Below, piece by piece: positions 11,453-23,344 of a DNA stretch of 64,000 nucleotides (position 1 is its first letter; each line of letters begins with the position of its first letter). The position numbers were made by a program, and so were the translations under genes. This stretch comes from Bidens hawaiensis (Eukaryota > Streptophyta > Magnoliopsida > Asterales > Asteraceae): positions 5,518,001 through 5,582,000 of the forward strand of contig JAIQDT010000001.1 of NCBI GenBank assembly GCA_021521415.1, written 5' to 3'. The notes under the pieces were generated by a model. That model did not search any database and was not told where the DNA came from. It saw only the letters and a list, made by a program, of their open reading frames with translations.

Positions 11453-12718
11453 TTATGACTTTCGGATTAACCAATGCACCCGCGATATTCATGGACCTTA
11501 TGAACCGCGTTTGCAAAACCATTTTTGGACAAATTCGTAATTGTCTTTATCGATGAAATCCTTATCTTCTCCAAGACCCAAGCCGAACATGAACATCATT
11601 TACGTTCTATTCTCTATCTCCTAAGAAAAGAACAACCTTATGCCAAGTTCTCAAAATGTGAATTTTGGTTAAAAGAATTTCAATTTTTCGGTCACGTCGT
11701 CAACGATAAAGGTATTCATGTTTATCCTGACTAAATCGAAGCCGTGAAAGATTGGAAAAATCCATCCACACCCATGGAATTCCGATCTTTCCTTGATTTG
11801 GTCGGGTATTATCGGCGATTCATTCTAAACATCTCCAAAATCACGTTACCCATCACCGCACTAACTCATAAAGGAACACCCTAAGAATGGGGACCGAAAC
11901 AAGAAGAAGATTTCAAAACTCTAAAGCATATGCTTTGCAATGCTCCCGTTTTAACCCTTCCCGGTGGAAACGACAACTTTGTGGTATTTTGTGATGCATC
12001 TAACCAAGGTCTCGGTTTCATTCTCATGTAACGAGGTCAAGTTATTGCATATGCCTCGAGACAACTTAAGATTAATGAAAAGAGTTACAAGTCTCATGAT
12101 CTCGAACTTGTTGTCGTCGTTTTCGCTCTCAAAATCTGGAGACATTATCTTTATGGCACAAAATGTGTTGTATTCACCGATCATAAAAGTCTTCAACACA
12201 TCTTTGACCAAAAAGATCTCAACATGAGACAACGTCGATGGGCTAAATTACTTAGTGATTACGATTGAGAAATTCGCTACCACCCCGATAAAGCGAAAGT
12301 TGTAGCCGATACCCTTAGTCGTAAAGTTTATGTCAAATTGGTTATACTTCGTAGCATCATCATCCAAACCGATATCCAAGACCGCATCTATCGATCCCAA
12401 TGCACCTCTACTGATGAAGGCAATATGTATTACGAAATGTTATGTGGAGCCGAATTTCAACTCGAAACCAAACCCGATGGCTTTCTCCATTTTCTCAATC
12501 GTTTGTGGGTTCCTGATCGTGATGAACTTCGTACTTTCATTCTAGACGAAGCTCATATATCATGATATTCCGTACATCCCAGTGAGGATAAGACATACTT
12601 CGATCTTCGAACTATTTATTGGTGGCCGGGTATGAAAAGGACGTAGCACTTTATGTCTCAAAATGTCTTACTTGATCAAAGGTTAAAGCCAAAAATCAAA
12701 AACCTTTTTGTTTACTTG
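11453..12718 (+). repeat. Array unit, full length (~1266 bp)
   Basis: Same organisation as the previous unit and highly similar to it, including an extra A in the stretch CGTTTGCAAAACCATTTTTGG that is shared with the following unit but not with 10186-11452. This shared private change suggests that these two neighbours duplicated most recently. Confidence 0.9.
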
Positions 12719-13152
12719 GTTATGACTTTCGGATTAACCAATGCACCCGCGATATTCATGGACCTTATGAACCGCGTTTGCAAAACCATTTTTGGACAAA
12801 TTCGTAATTGTCTTTATCGATGAAATCCTTATCTTCTCCAAGACCCAAGCCGAACATGAACATCATTTAAATTCCATTCTCTATCTCCTAAGAAAAGAAC
12901 AACTTTATGCCAATTTCTCAAAATGTGAATTTTGGTTAAAAGAAGTTCAATTTTTGGGTCACGTCGTCAACGATAAAGGTATTCGTGTTTATCCCGGTTA
13001 AATAGAGGCCGTGAAAGATTGGAAAACTCCATCCACACCCACGGAATTTCGATCTTTCCTTGATTAGGCCGGGTATTATTGGCGATTATTTCTAAACTTC
13101 TCCAAAATCACGTTACCGATCACCGCACTAACTCTTAAAGTAACACCCTAAC
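12719..13152 (+). repeat. Terminal array unit, left part, split by gypsy element E
   Basis: The unit starts again at the RT motif and runs to AACACCCTAAC, where the E element LTR begins. It continues at 35383 with CTAACAATGGGGACCGG. Copies without the insertion read ACACCCTAACAATGGGGACC (10611), so CTAAC was duplicated on insertion. Confidence 0.9.
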
Positions 13153-16100
13153 TGTGACATTCGCGACAAAACGAGGTACACTATATTCATTACGTAACAA
13201 GTAAACGATAAATCGGTTAATTCGTAGAGCTTAAACGAGTAACCGAACGATACTAATTATGACCCGTATACATACTGAGGGGTCATATACGAGTTATATA
13301 TATGTTATAGAGGCTAACATATTGATATTTAGGCCCCAGTACGTTTAAAACTCTTTAAACGAAAAAGGTTTCGTTTATCGATACGCTATAAGCTTAAACG
13401 CAATCGTTAATATCAAAACAAGCATTGTAGCATCCGTTAAGCCGAAAAAGATTTATAAAACACTTATATGACATGTTCTAAGCAATCCGTGAAAATATTT
13501 TGGAATTTTACAACGAGTCAGTACGTTTTTCTTATTTTACAAAAATAAGCTGAAAAACACTCGTTTTTGCGCTACTTCTCACACCCGAATTAATTTTCTT
13601 GCGAAAAACCGAACCCGAACTAAATTTGAAGTGGGCTTTTCATGTTTGGGCTTGCATAATCAGATTAATGGCCAAAACAGCCCATTATGGGCCATTCCTT
13701 GGATTCCGATCGGCCAGCCCACCCTACTTCACATTTTTTTTATATAACTTACTCCTTAAGCCTTATTATTCATTCTAACTCATAAAAATTTGAAGTCCAA
13801 GCAGCTGCAAAGTAGAACTCCAGAAACTTTCCAAAGTTACATCAAAAACCTAAGGTAATTAGTGATTTTCTTTGAGTTTTAACCATGATTAACATAGTTT
13901 AACCATGAAAAATTAATCCTTGATTAGTTTTAAACATGTTTAACCATCCAAAAACCCTAAAAATCAAGTAAAATCATGTTTTGATGTTAAACATGTTTAC
14001 AAACCAGGAACATAAACTTTTTTGGTCAAAAACGCGGATTAGAAGATGAATACAACGTTTTTACGGTTAGAAAGTTCGATTTGAACCCAAAACCGAAACC
14101 CTAATTATCAAGGCTGTTACATGGATGATTTATGCTTGGTTTGATGTTATATGATATGTAGATATACTGAGTTTGCAACCCGAGACCCGGAGAGTCGTTT
14201 AAGCTAGCAAAATTCATCGAAAACCGACAAGGTAAACCCGTAACACTCGTTTAGGGGCTGTTTAGTATTAGGTTGTGACGTGCTTATTGTTAGCTTGTGA
14301 AAACTTTCAGGAACATTAGAGATCATATAAATGAGTCCCTGTTCAAATTTGGTAATTTTTCGATAAACAGAGAATATTTGGTGTATTTATTTCCGTTTAT
14401 GAGCGTTTATTTGGGAAAAATAGCTAAACATATTGAAAAATTATGAAACTTGGTTTTGGAGTTTAATATGTGATGGTAAGATCACTGGTAAAGTTTGGGA
14501 ATCATTGGAAATGCCTAAGTATGGTTTGTGCAATCATGGTTTAACCGAATTTTAACAGCCGAAAAACGCACAAAAAGGCATTTTTTCAAAAGAGTTAGGT
14601 TCTGGAAATTTTGCAGGGGCTATGTAATAACATTGAGGCCATTTTTAAAAATTATCGGATTTTTCGGAGGTCGTTTGATATAAACGGGCCATTTATTACA
14701 CGATTATAACCTATTAAATGAATTTTTATAAATAAATAATTAATCATAAAATTTCTGAAAATATTTTTATAAAATTCTCCATGTCTTAATGTATTTTTAC
14801 AAAAATTTACATAATTTATATATAAGTACATATTTAGTTATGATTAATCAAAGATTTAAATTATAATTGTTTTAACGAAACCGTCAGTTTTGTGTTTAAC
14901 GGACTGACTGGTATGTCAAAATGTCAAAAGTGGTCAAATATCATATTTTTGAATGATATTGATAAAAACGAACTTTTTACGAAAATTCCGGACAAATCGG
15001 GTGGATTGTGCGCGTTTTGTATAATCAAACCCGTGTGAAAACGGAAACGAACCCTGCGATCAAACCAGACACCGAAACCTTAAAATTCTTTCATAAATCA
15101 AATCATTTTATCAATCAATATATTTACTTAAGTTTATGTGATCTTACCTAATCCCGAAACGTATAAACGATCAACTGGGCTAGGCTCGGGAAACGGTGAA
15201 ACTGAGCCAAATCCAGTTTTAAACATTTCATAGTATACAACGTCACAATCTAAGACTATGGTCATGTTCTGGGCCTAACAGCTATACCCAGATTATCTAT
15301 ACAGCCCGACTTAGCTTGAACACTGTACTAGTAATAACAATACGATACCGTTTATAGGAATCAGGCTATAAACGAGGCATCTGACTTATTGATACGTAAT
15401 TTCCGTGCGAACTACGATAAGGTGAGTTTCACGACCCCCACTTTCTAAACTGTTTTACGAACTTTTGGGGTGAAAAGCATGTTTACATATACTGATATAC
15501 TTGAAAACGTGTGATGATGTGGATTATCTAAGTACTAACACTTGACAAGTCCCCACAAACACAAGTGATTAACTTCGTGCCGGTGACGTGTGGATAGTAC
15601 TATCGGTTTGACAAACCCAACTGACAGAGCCGGAGGGGTATGCCGGAACATATGTTAACCCAGTTGCACATTGTCATTATATTTTTACATACTGCTATGT
15701 GGTGTTAGACATAGTACATACTTGGGGCAAGTGGCTGTTAAATGCCAACGGGAGTGCATGGGCAGTGGTGGCCATGTGTTTTAGCTCGTTTCGGTTTCAC
15801 TTGTGGCTTAGTATAATACATCATACACATACATATATACATACACACTGTAAACTTTACGAACTCGTGTACTAATTTCATTGACACTCGTGAAACTTGA
15901 AACTCACCAACTAGGCGTAGTTGACCCGTTTTAACATGCTTTTCAGGTAAAGCAAAAGTGGAATGATTTGCTTACATGCTTGGTGTTAGAAGGAAAGTTG
16001 AATAGCTGTGAATAGACACTGATATAATACTGAATAAGAAGCTCGTAAACCGGTTATGTGTTTTTCACCTAGTTTGTAAACATAGTACCTACCAATGTAA

Positions 16101-16210
16101 TATGATGTAATTTAGCTGTTGAATTTCTTTATAAACAATGTGGTTGATACCAGTGTTATCTGTTACATTCCCGTATTACGCTTCCGCAACTACCTAGTCG
16201 GGGTGTGACA
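13153..16210 (+). repeat. 5' LTR of element E (3058 bp)
   Basis: Begins TGTGACATTCGCG and ends GTCGGGGTGTGACA; the termini TGTGACA...TGTGACA are also direct copies of each other. A TATA-like TTTATATAACTT at about 13738 could start transcription, which would leave a U3 of ~590 bp and a very long R-U5. No coding frame is seen. The matching 3' copy is at 32326-35382. Confidence 0.92.
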
Positions 16211-16215
16211 GAAGT

Positions 16216-16228
16216 TGGTATCAGAGCC
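16216..16228 (+). promoter_or_regulatory. Primer-binding site of E (tRNA-iMet type)
   Basis: TGGTATCAGAGCC starts 6 bases after the 5' LTR and is complementary to the 3' end of plant initiator-Met tRNA, the usual primer for many plant LTR elements. A 6-bp perfect hairpin, CTTAGG-ATAC-CCTAAG (16255-16270), follows shortly and could take part in RNA packaging or dimer formation; that role is inferred only. Confidence 0.93.
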
Positions 16229-16438
16229 ATTGGTTATAAAGAATTAGGATGTCCCTTAGGATACCCTAAGATAACCGTAGGCTCGATTAACTCTGGGAAT
16301 AAAATAATATTAAATAATATACACGAATGATTCTCGTGATGAACGCGAATGGACAAGTGGGTTATTATGGTCCGGAACGTAATAACAGACATGTTTGTAC
16401 GAGGAAATTCGAGAAGAAGTCGATAAACAATCGAATAG

Positions 16439-16587
16439 GTAAAAACAGCAACATATGTGTATAAAATATAATAGATAAATATTTGTGTATATAAACGATT
16501 ATTTGTGCTTATGTGTATAAATACCTGCATGTATTTTACTATGATTAATATAGAAGGATATTATTCTTATCACTAACAATTGTGCAG
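16439..16587 (+). other. Possible leader intron in E before the extra ORF
   Basis: A donor-like AATAG|GTAAAAA (GT at 16439) and an acceptor-like CACTAACAATTGTGCAG (AG at 16586-16587) with a good branch-point CTAAC. Removing the interval would place the cap-proximal leader five bases before the ATG at 16592. Donor strength is moderate and no transcript evidence is available. Confidence 0.35.
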
Positions 16588-16591
16588 GAAT

Positions 16592-17326
16592 ATGTCAAGA
16601 TCTACTGATCGTTTACCTAATACCCTACCAACAGGGTCTGAGGAGGAGGAGGAGGATCCAGAAGAGGAAACTGGGGAGGAATCAGAGGAAATGGAAGAAG
16701 GTGCAGATGCGGTAATTCCTCACGAGGTACCCTTAGATCAACCCGACTTATCGGGTTACCGTTGTGACACCTACCCCCCTAGGGAATCCCCTAGGAATGT
16801 TGCAGGACAGGGAGCTACTAGTGCTTATCATTCACCTGTTAGAGCACCCAGATCCCCTACTCCACCTGTACAGCATACACCAGTACCCCCACCCACTATT
16901 AGAAACCGTCAGACCGCTCGCATTTCAGTGCGTCCACCTGAGCACACCTCTCCCCCACCTCGATCTACGTACCATAGGGGAGAAACATCACGTGTCCAGG
17001 TCACTGAGATACCTATTCCTACTTGGGGTTTACCCGCCCCGGTACCCGAGCCACCTCGTCATTCTGATTCAGCATGGTTTGGTTTCGCAACTGATCAGCT
17101 TTTAGAACAATCACATTCGATAAATAACCTAAACCAGCATAGACATGATATGCAAGATCACATGCGGTACATGCAGCAAGAAATCAGAATTGTGCAAAGA
17201 TCCAGTGCTCACAGCCACGGGCGTCAGGATCGGGCAATGATACTACTAGGAGTATGTTTAGCGGTTAATGCGGCCCTAGTGGCTGCTGTTGTTTGGTTGT
17301 GGCTCCATGTTGCAAAGAATGGATAG
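16592..17326 (+). CDS. Extra ORF upstream of gag in element E, C-terminal membrane segment
   Basis: An intact 244-codon frame from the ATG at 16592 (MSRSTDRLPN), preceded by an acceptor-like GTGCAG. Residues ~15-40 are strongly acidic (runs of E). Residues ~75-165 are proline rich (TPPVQHTPVPPP, PAPVPEPP). Residues ~175-205 are His/Gln/Met-rich and may be helical (HDMQDHMRYMQQEIR). Residues ~215-238 form one hydrophobic segment (LLGVCLAVNAALVAAVVWLW) followed by a short basic tail, which looks like a C-terminal membrane anchor. Ordinary gypsy elements have no ORF here and I do not recognise a named family. It is free of stops although the neighbouring gag is broken. It might be an accessory protein anchoring particles to membranes; this is inference. 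Confidence 0.72.
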   Translation: MSRSTDRLPNTLPTGSEEEEEDPEEETGEESEEMEEGADAVIPHEVPLDQPDLSGYRCDTYPPRESPRNVAGQGATSAYHSPVRAPRSPTPPVQHTPVPPPTIRNRQTARISVRPPEHTSPPPRSTYHRGETSRVQVTEIPIPTWGLPAPVPEPPRHSDSAWFGFATDQLLEQSHSINNLNQHRHDMQDHMRYMQQEIRIVQRSSAHSHGRQDRAMILLGVCLAVNAALVAAVVWLWLHVAKNG

Positions 17327-17683
17327 GACATAATAGTCTAGCCTTATGTATATAGTCTTTTGATATCCCAGGCAGCATTTTGTTACAGCGTGTTGGGCTG
17401 ACTTGGGAGTTGTTTGTGGTTTAGTACTATTTCAAGCACTGGCCCTTATCGGGTTAAGTCTACATGTCACTTAGTGACAAATTTTGATACGCATATACAA
17501 GCGCTGGCCTATACCAGGTTAAGCCTATGCGCTAATTTTGGATGCATATGTACAGTAATGATTATAATTAATACAAACGTGTTTTCTTTGGCATAGTTAT
17601 GTGTTGTGAAATTGTAATATTGTAAAGTTGTGTTGATCATAGTGAAACGATATTGATTATTATATAATTGATTATTTTATAGA
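17327..17683 (+). other. Spacer between the extra ORF and gag of E, with a short direct repeat and a 3' splice-like site
   Basis: Two imperfect copies of a ~60-bp unit stand head to tail at about 17434-17497 and 17498-17555 (sharing CAAGC-CTGGCC-TAT, GGTTAAG-CTA). The last ~80 bp are very AT-rich and end TGATTATTTTATAG directly before the gag ATG context AATGGCC (AG at 17681-17682). This resembles a plant splice acceptor, which could let a spliced RNA bypass the extra ORF and start at gag. No coding is seen. Confidence 0.5.
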
Positions 17684-18602
17684 ATGGCCCCGAAGAAAGC
17701 AAACCCTTTGTCTGAGGCGGAAGTGGCCGCAATGATTGCTCGTCAACTACAGCAGTGATACCAACAATTGTAGCACAAGTCACTGCAGGCATACGTGCTA
17801 ACAATACTGTTAATCAACCTACGAGCACCACCACGGCCACTGTTAATACACCTCCGCCGGACACTAATGTAGCCCCGGGTGTTACTACCCCGGTGAATAC
17901 TGATAATGTCATAAATAGTAATAACACTCTCCCAACTATGAATGTCACTGGGAACCCAGAACCTGTTGTGCACCCTGATAATATCCCGAACCCTGTACCG
18001 GTTGTTAACACAACTAATAATGATAATACTCGGACCAATACCGATAATAATAATAATAATAACCGAGAACCCCCGCGTCAGGAGTACTCATACAAACAAT
18101 TTACATCATGTAAACCGATTGAGTTTAAGGGTATTGAAGGACCTAGCGGGCTGGTCTAATGGATAGAAAAGACCGAATCAGTAATTAATATCAGTGAGTG
18201 TCCACCGAACCGCGTAGTCAAATTTGCTACCAGTATGTTTCTAGACCAAGCGCTGATGTGGTGGAACACGGTAGTCCAAATAAGGGGACAAGATGCTATT
18301 AATCGTATGTCATGGACTGAATTAAAAACCCTTATGCTAGAGCATTTTTGTCCTAAAAGTGAGATTCAGAGGTTGGAACACGAGTTATGGAATCTGGAAA
18401 TGAAAGGAGCGGATCATGTGGGATACACGAATCATTTTAACGAACTGTCCCGCTTAGTTCCATGGTTAGTTACACCGGAAGCGAAGCGAATTGAACGTTA
18501 TATCTGGGGACTGACCCCTGCTGTGAGAAGTATAGTGAATTCAGTTGCCCACCCGACATTAGAAAGTGCTGTATCTCAAACGGGTGTCGTTACCTTGATC
18601 TG
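17684..18602 (+). pseudogene. gag of element E, capsid part, frameshifted
   Basis: Starts MAPKKANPLSEAEVAAMI at 17684. A one-base loss near 17757 moves the frame (continuing IPTIVAQVTAGIRANN), a TAA at 18157-18159 interrupts GPSGLV-stop-WIEKTE, and another frameshift occurs near 18600. The core retains the gypsy Gag motifs (WIEKTE...[47 protein letters not shown]). An Asn/Thr-rich low-complexity linker covers codons ~45-125. Gag would build the virus-like particle in the cytoplasm. Several lesions in ~900 bp mean no full Gag can be made from this copy. Confidence 0.88.
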
Positions 18603-20288
18603 ATGAGAAGTGGAGTGATAAGGATGCCAGGTGAAACAACAAGTTTAAAACGAACTGATTATGGGACAAGAATGCAAGGAAACCCTCAAAACAAGCGGGC
18701 TCGTCCGAATACCCGAAGTTATGCCATGACCAGTTCTAATGTAAAACAAGAGACCTATAAAGGGACGTTACCGAAGTGCAGAAGATGTAACTTTCATCAT
18801 GTGGGTGATTGCAAACCGATCATTTGTCAAAAGTGTGGAAGAACGGGACACTATGCCCCCAACTGTAGAACCCCCACCAACACTGTTAACCGTCCACCGC
18901 AATCAACTCAACTACCTCGACCTCAACCAACCCGCCCACAACTCAACCAACAAACCCCACCTACCACGAACCTCCGTGCCTGCTATGAATGTGGCAGTAC
19001 GGAACACTTTCGGAGATACTGCCCCAATTTGAACCCGGGTACAGTGAGAAGGCAGAACCAAGTACAAGCATCAACCTCCAATGCAGCTAGGGGACGCGCG
19101 TTTGTATTAGGATCGGGTGAAGCGCGTCATGATCCGAATGTGGTGACAGGTACATTCTTAGTTTCGGGTCAGTATGCTTCAGTTTTGTTTGATACGGGCG
19201 CCGATAGAAGTTTCGTATCTGTTAATTTCTTACCTTTAGAAAATATGCCGGTTAGTGAACTAACAAAACCATATACTATAGAACTCGCTAACGGTAAGTC
19301 TATACTTGTTAACCGAATAGCCCGAAACTGTTCCCTTATCCTAAACGACCACCCATTCCTTATTGATTTACTTCCAGTGGAATTGGGAAGTTTCGATGTT
19401 ATAGTCGGTATGGACTGGCTATCTAAGTATAAAGCTGAAATTGTCTGTAAGGATAAGACCGTTAGGATACCTCTTTCGAATGATGAAGCTATGATTGTTC
19501 AAGGTGAGAAATCTGGTACGGTACTGCCTCTCATATCTCAACTTAAGGCATTGAGATATTTACGCCAAGGTTGTACTTTATACTTGGCGAGGGTAACAGT
19601 TAAGGAACCCGAGGAAAAACGAATGGAAGACATCCCAGTGGTACACGAGTATTCAGATGTATTCCCCGATGAGTTGCCTGGTTTACCACCGCCCCGACAA
19701 GTTGAATTCCGTATTGACTTGATACCGGGAGCAGCACCCATTGCTAAGGCACCTTATCGACTTGCACCTTCTGAAATGCAAGAACTGTCCAACCAGTTAC
19801 AAGAATTATTGGACAGGGGTTTTATTCGCCCTAGTTACTCACCGTGGGGAGCACCAGTGTTATTTGTAAAGAAGAAAGATGGGAGTTTTCGAATGTGTAT
19901 TGATTACCGGGAATTAAATAAAGTGACTATAAAGAATAGATACCCCTTACCTCGAATTGATGACTTGTTTGATCAGCTCCAAGGTGCGAAGTATTTTTCA
20001 AAAATTGATCTTAGATCTGGTTATCATCAAGTAAGAATTCAGGAAGAAGACGTACCAAAAACAGCTTTCCGAACTCGGTATGGTCACTATGAATTTTTGG
20101 TTATGCCGTTAGGGTTGACAAATGCACCTGCAGTGTTTATGGACCTCATGAACCGAGTTTGCAAACCTTACCTTGACAAGTTTGTGATAGTGTTTATCGA
20201 TGACATTTTGATATATTCGAGAAGTAAGGAGGAACACGAACAACATTTGCGGGAAATCTTAAAATTATTGAGGCAAGAGAAGTTATAG
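18603..20288 (+). pseudogene. Nucleocapsid, protease and reverse transcriptase of E
   Basis: An open frame of 561 codons, not in phase with gag. Three zinc-knuckle segments: a variant [12 protein letters not shown] (59-70), [14 protein letters not shown] (75-88) and [14 protein letters not shown] (127-140). The aspartic protease active site is [11 protein letters not shown] (~195-205), with [15 protein letters not shown] further on. RT follows ([48 protein letters not shown]) and reaches the catalytic [10 protein letters not shown] near residue 540. It ends at a TAG (20286-20288) inside [18 protein letters not shown]; the frame then continues downstream. Apart from this stop, RT looks complete. 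Confidence 0.92.
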
Positions 20289-22257
20289 GCAAAGTTGTCC
20301 AAATGTGAGTTTTGGCTACAAGAAGTACAGTTTTTGGGACACATTGTGAACCATCAAGGGATCCAAGTAGACTCAAGTAAAATTGAGGCCATTAAGAATT
20401 GGCAAGTGCCTAAGTCACCAAGAGAAATTCGTCAATTCTTAGGACTAGCCGGGTATTATAGAAGATTCATTGAAAACTTTTCAAGTATTGCACAACCTCT
20501 AACCCTCCTAACTCAAAAAGATCGAGCATATGAATGGGGAGAAGAACAAGAAATTGCCATCCAAACGTTAAAACAGAAGTTATGTGAGGCTCCAATATTA
20601 AGCCATCCAGATGGAACTGATGAATTGGTGGTATATTGTGACGCATCTCGTAAAGGTTTAGGATGCGTACTGATGCAAAGAAAGAAAGTAATAGCATATG
20701 CTTCCCGACAATTAAAAGTACATGAAAAGAATTATACGACCCATGATTTGGAATTGGGTGCAGTTATCTTTGCATTGAAGATTTGGAGACATTACTTGTA
20801 TGGCACTAAATGTACCATCTATACTGATCACAAAAGCCTACAACACATATTCAATCAGAAAGAGCTAAACATGAGACAAAGGAGATGGGTAGAACTGTTA
20901 AATGATTATGATTGTGAGATTAAATACCATCCGGGTAAGGCCAACGTAGTAGCTGATGCTTTAAGCCGAAAAGACAGAATCAGACCATTAAGGGTACGAG
21001 CACTCGGAATGATTGTTCAAAGTAGCCTAACCGAACAAGTTCGCGTTGCACAAGATGAGGCCTTGAAGGCAGATCAGCTAGAAAAGGAAGAACTACATGG
21101 AAATGAAAGGAATTTTGAGAAGAAAATTGATGAAGTATATTATTACAAAAACCGGGTCTGGATTCCAACACTTCATAAACTCCGAAAGCTGATTCTTGAT
21201 GAAGCACACAAATCCAAATATTCTATTCATCCAGGTGCTGATAAGATGTATAAGGATGTTAAAGAATTTTACTGGTGGCCTGGTATGAAAAAGGATATAG
21301 CCGTGTATGTAAGTAAATGTGCAACATGTGTAAGGGTAAAGGCGGAATATCAAAAACCTTCTGGAATGTTACAACAACCCGAAATCCCACAATGGAAATG
21401 GGAACAAATTACCATGGACTTTGTGACACACCTTCCTAAAACCTCTCGAGGACACAACGCAATTTGGGTAATTGTGGACCGATTAACCAAATCTGCACAC
21501 TTTATTCCCATCCGTAACAACTACACCACCGAAAAACTCGCTCAAATTTACATCGATGAAATAGTATCTCGACACGGAGTACCTCTTTCGATTATTTCCG
21601 ATCTAGACAGTCACTTTACTTCACATTTCTGGCAAGCAGTACAAGAAGCCTTGGGAACCCGAATCGACCTAAGTACGGCTTACCATCCCCAAACTGATGG
21701 TCAATCCGAACGAACCATCCAAACCTTAGAAGATTTACTTCGTGCTTGTGTACTGGACTTCAAAGGGAATTGGGATCAACACCTCCCGCTCATTGAATTC
21801 TCTTACAATAACAGTTATCACAGTAGTATACAAGCAGCACCTTATGAAGCTCTATACGGGCGAAAATGTAGATCACCACTATGTTGGACAGAAGTGGGTG
21901 ATACTCAAATTTCAAGATCCGATTTAATTCAGGAAACCACCGATAAGATTCACCAGGTTAAACAAAAATTGAAAGCTGCCCGTGACCGACAAAAGAGTTA
22001 TGCCGATGTTCGCAGAAAACCGTTATCTTTTGAAATAGGTGATAAGGTATTTTTAAAAGTATCGCCATGGAAGGGTGTTATAAGATTTGGAAAGACTGGT
22101 AAACTAGCCCCGAGATACATCGGACCTTTTGAGATTGTCGCAAAAATTGGTCCCGTAGCTTACCGATTAAAACTACCCTTAGAACTGAGCACTATTCATG
22201 ACGTGTTTCGTGTATCGAATCTGAAAAAGTGTTTGACTGATGAAACGACAATAGTAC
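20289..22257 (+). pseudogene. RT end, RNase H and integrase of E, cut by the nested insertion
   Basis: In phase with 18603-20288 after the TAG. RT thumb ([32 protein letters not shown]), RNase H ([36 protein letters not shown]), integrase zinc region ([32 protein letters not shown]) and core ([40 protein letters not shown]). The C-terminal domain reaches [20 protein letters not shown], where the AGTAC-flanked composite interrupts the gene. The coding sequence resumes at 32073 in the correct phase once one AGTAC copy is removed. Confidence 0.92.
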
Positions 22258-22723
22258 TGTTGGTGCACATTTTGTGGCCGTCGCTTGGCGAATAGTTTAG
22301 AATGTTTATGTTGTATGCTGTACACCTAGGTAGTGGTTCACGCTGAAAGTGATCCATTTGAAAGAGCATTTTCAAATGGATACTCATTCGATCGAACCAG
22401 TTTCTGATTCGATCGAATGAGTCTGCCATTCGATCGAATAGGACTCATTCGATCGAATGAGTCCTGACCGAATGGCAGCGGGTATAAATACCAGCTTTCA
22501 GTCGTGAACAGGTAAGAGTTTAAGGATTTGCGTGCCCGGAGCCCAGGTGCTGTCCGGATGAGGGGGGAGGCCATGCTCGACCTCCCCCTGCCATAGATCG
22601 TGATTTCTCTGTTTAAACAAGCATGTAACCGTTCGCGTTTATCAATAAAGTGTTTGTTTTTATCTTTGATCTGTGGTTGAAACCTTCCGTCCCGAACCTG
22701 CTCGGATCGTCACCGGTCCTACA
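22258..22723 (+). repeat. LTR A, first copy (466 bp)
   Basis: TGTTGGTGCAC...GGTCCTACA, directly after AGTAC. It contains four palindromic TTCGATCGAA-type sites at 22385-22459, followed by a TATA box TATAAATA at 22483-22490 and, near the 3' end, AATAAAG (polyadenylation-like). This is a normal promoter and terminator layout for a copia LTR. Its first ~20 bases resemble the LTR start of element C at 45868, which suggests the same lineage. Confidence 0.85.
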
Positions 22724-22878
22724 ACACTTTGCATCATTAACCGAGAGTTCAGTCTAAGGGGGAATCTTGCTGCAATGATGGTATTCTTCAACGTGATTAT
22801 CAAGATAAAGCAGAAGATTTGACTGAAGATTGCAAGAGGTGTCTACAGCAATTCGCAAGCAACGTCCAAGGGGGAATT
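22724..22878 (+). other. 155-bp internal remnant between the two A LTRs
   Basis: It contains two AAGGGGGAAT polypurine motifs (near 22756 and 22870); the second directly precedes LTR A copy 2, as a polypurine tract should. No primer-binding site (TGGTATCAGAGC) follows copy 1. The remnant therefore looks like only the 3' end of an element's internal region, similar in style to 31530-31597 before LTR B. Confidence 0.75.
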
Positions 22879-23344
22879 TGTTGGTGCACATTTTGTGGCC
22901 GTCGCTTGGCGAATAGTTTAGAATGTTTATGTTGTATGCTGTACACCTAGGTAGTGGTTCACGCTGAAAGTGATCCATTTGAAAGAGCATTTTCAAATGG
23001 ATACTCATTCGATCGAACCAGTTTCTGATTCGATCGAATGAGTCTGCCATTCGATCGAATAGGACTCATTCGATCGAATGAGTCCTGACCGAATGGCAGC
23101 GGGTATAAATACCAGCTTTCAGTCGTGAACAGGTAAGAGTTTAAGGATTTGCGTGCCCGGAGCCCAGGTGCTGTCCGGATGAGGGGGGAGGCCATGCTCG
23201 ACCTCCCCCTGCCATAGATCGTGATTTCTCTGTTTAAACAAGCATGTAACCGTTCGCGTTTATCAATAAAGTGTTTGTTTTTATCTTTGATCTGTGGTTG
23301 AAACCTTCCGTCCCGAACCTGCTCGGATCGTCACCGGTCCTACA
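22879..23344 (+). repeat. LTR A, second copy (466 bp)
   Basis: No difference from the first copy was found by eye; the offset is 621 bp throughout. It ends CCTACA and is followed by ATTAAAAATTTTTTTT, which does not match the AGTAC at the left edge, so this pair does not form a simple element with its own target duplication. Confidence 0.85.

Noticed and set aside
16234..16530. 98-codon minus-strand frame in the E leader
   Set aside because: AT-rich, Ile/Tyr-heavy translation without motifs, opposite to the element's coding strand; a chance frame.
22338..23195. Two identical 78-codon minus-strand frames
   Set aside because: They are mirror readings of the duplicated LTR A palindromes, identical only because the LTRs are identical.
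22258..23344. The two A LTRs as a complete small TRIM-type element
   Set aside because: No primer-binding site after the first LTR and no matching target duplication (AGTAC left, ATTAA right).
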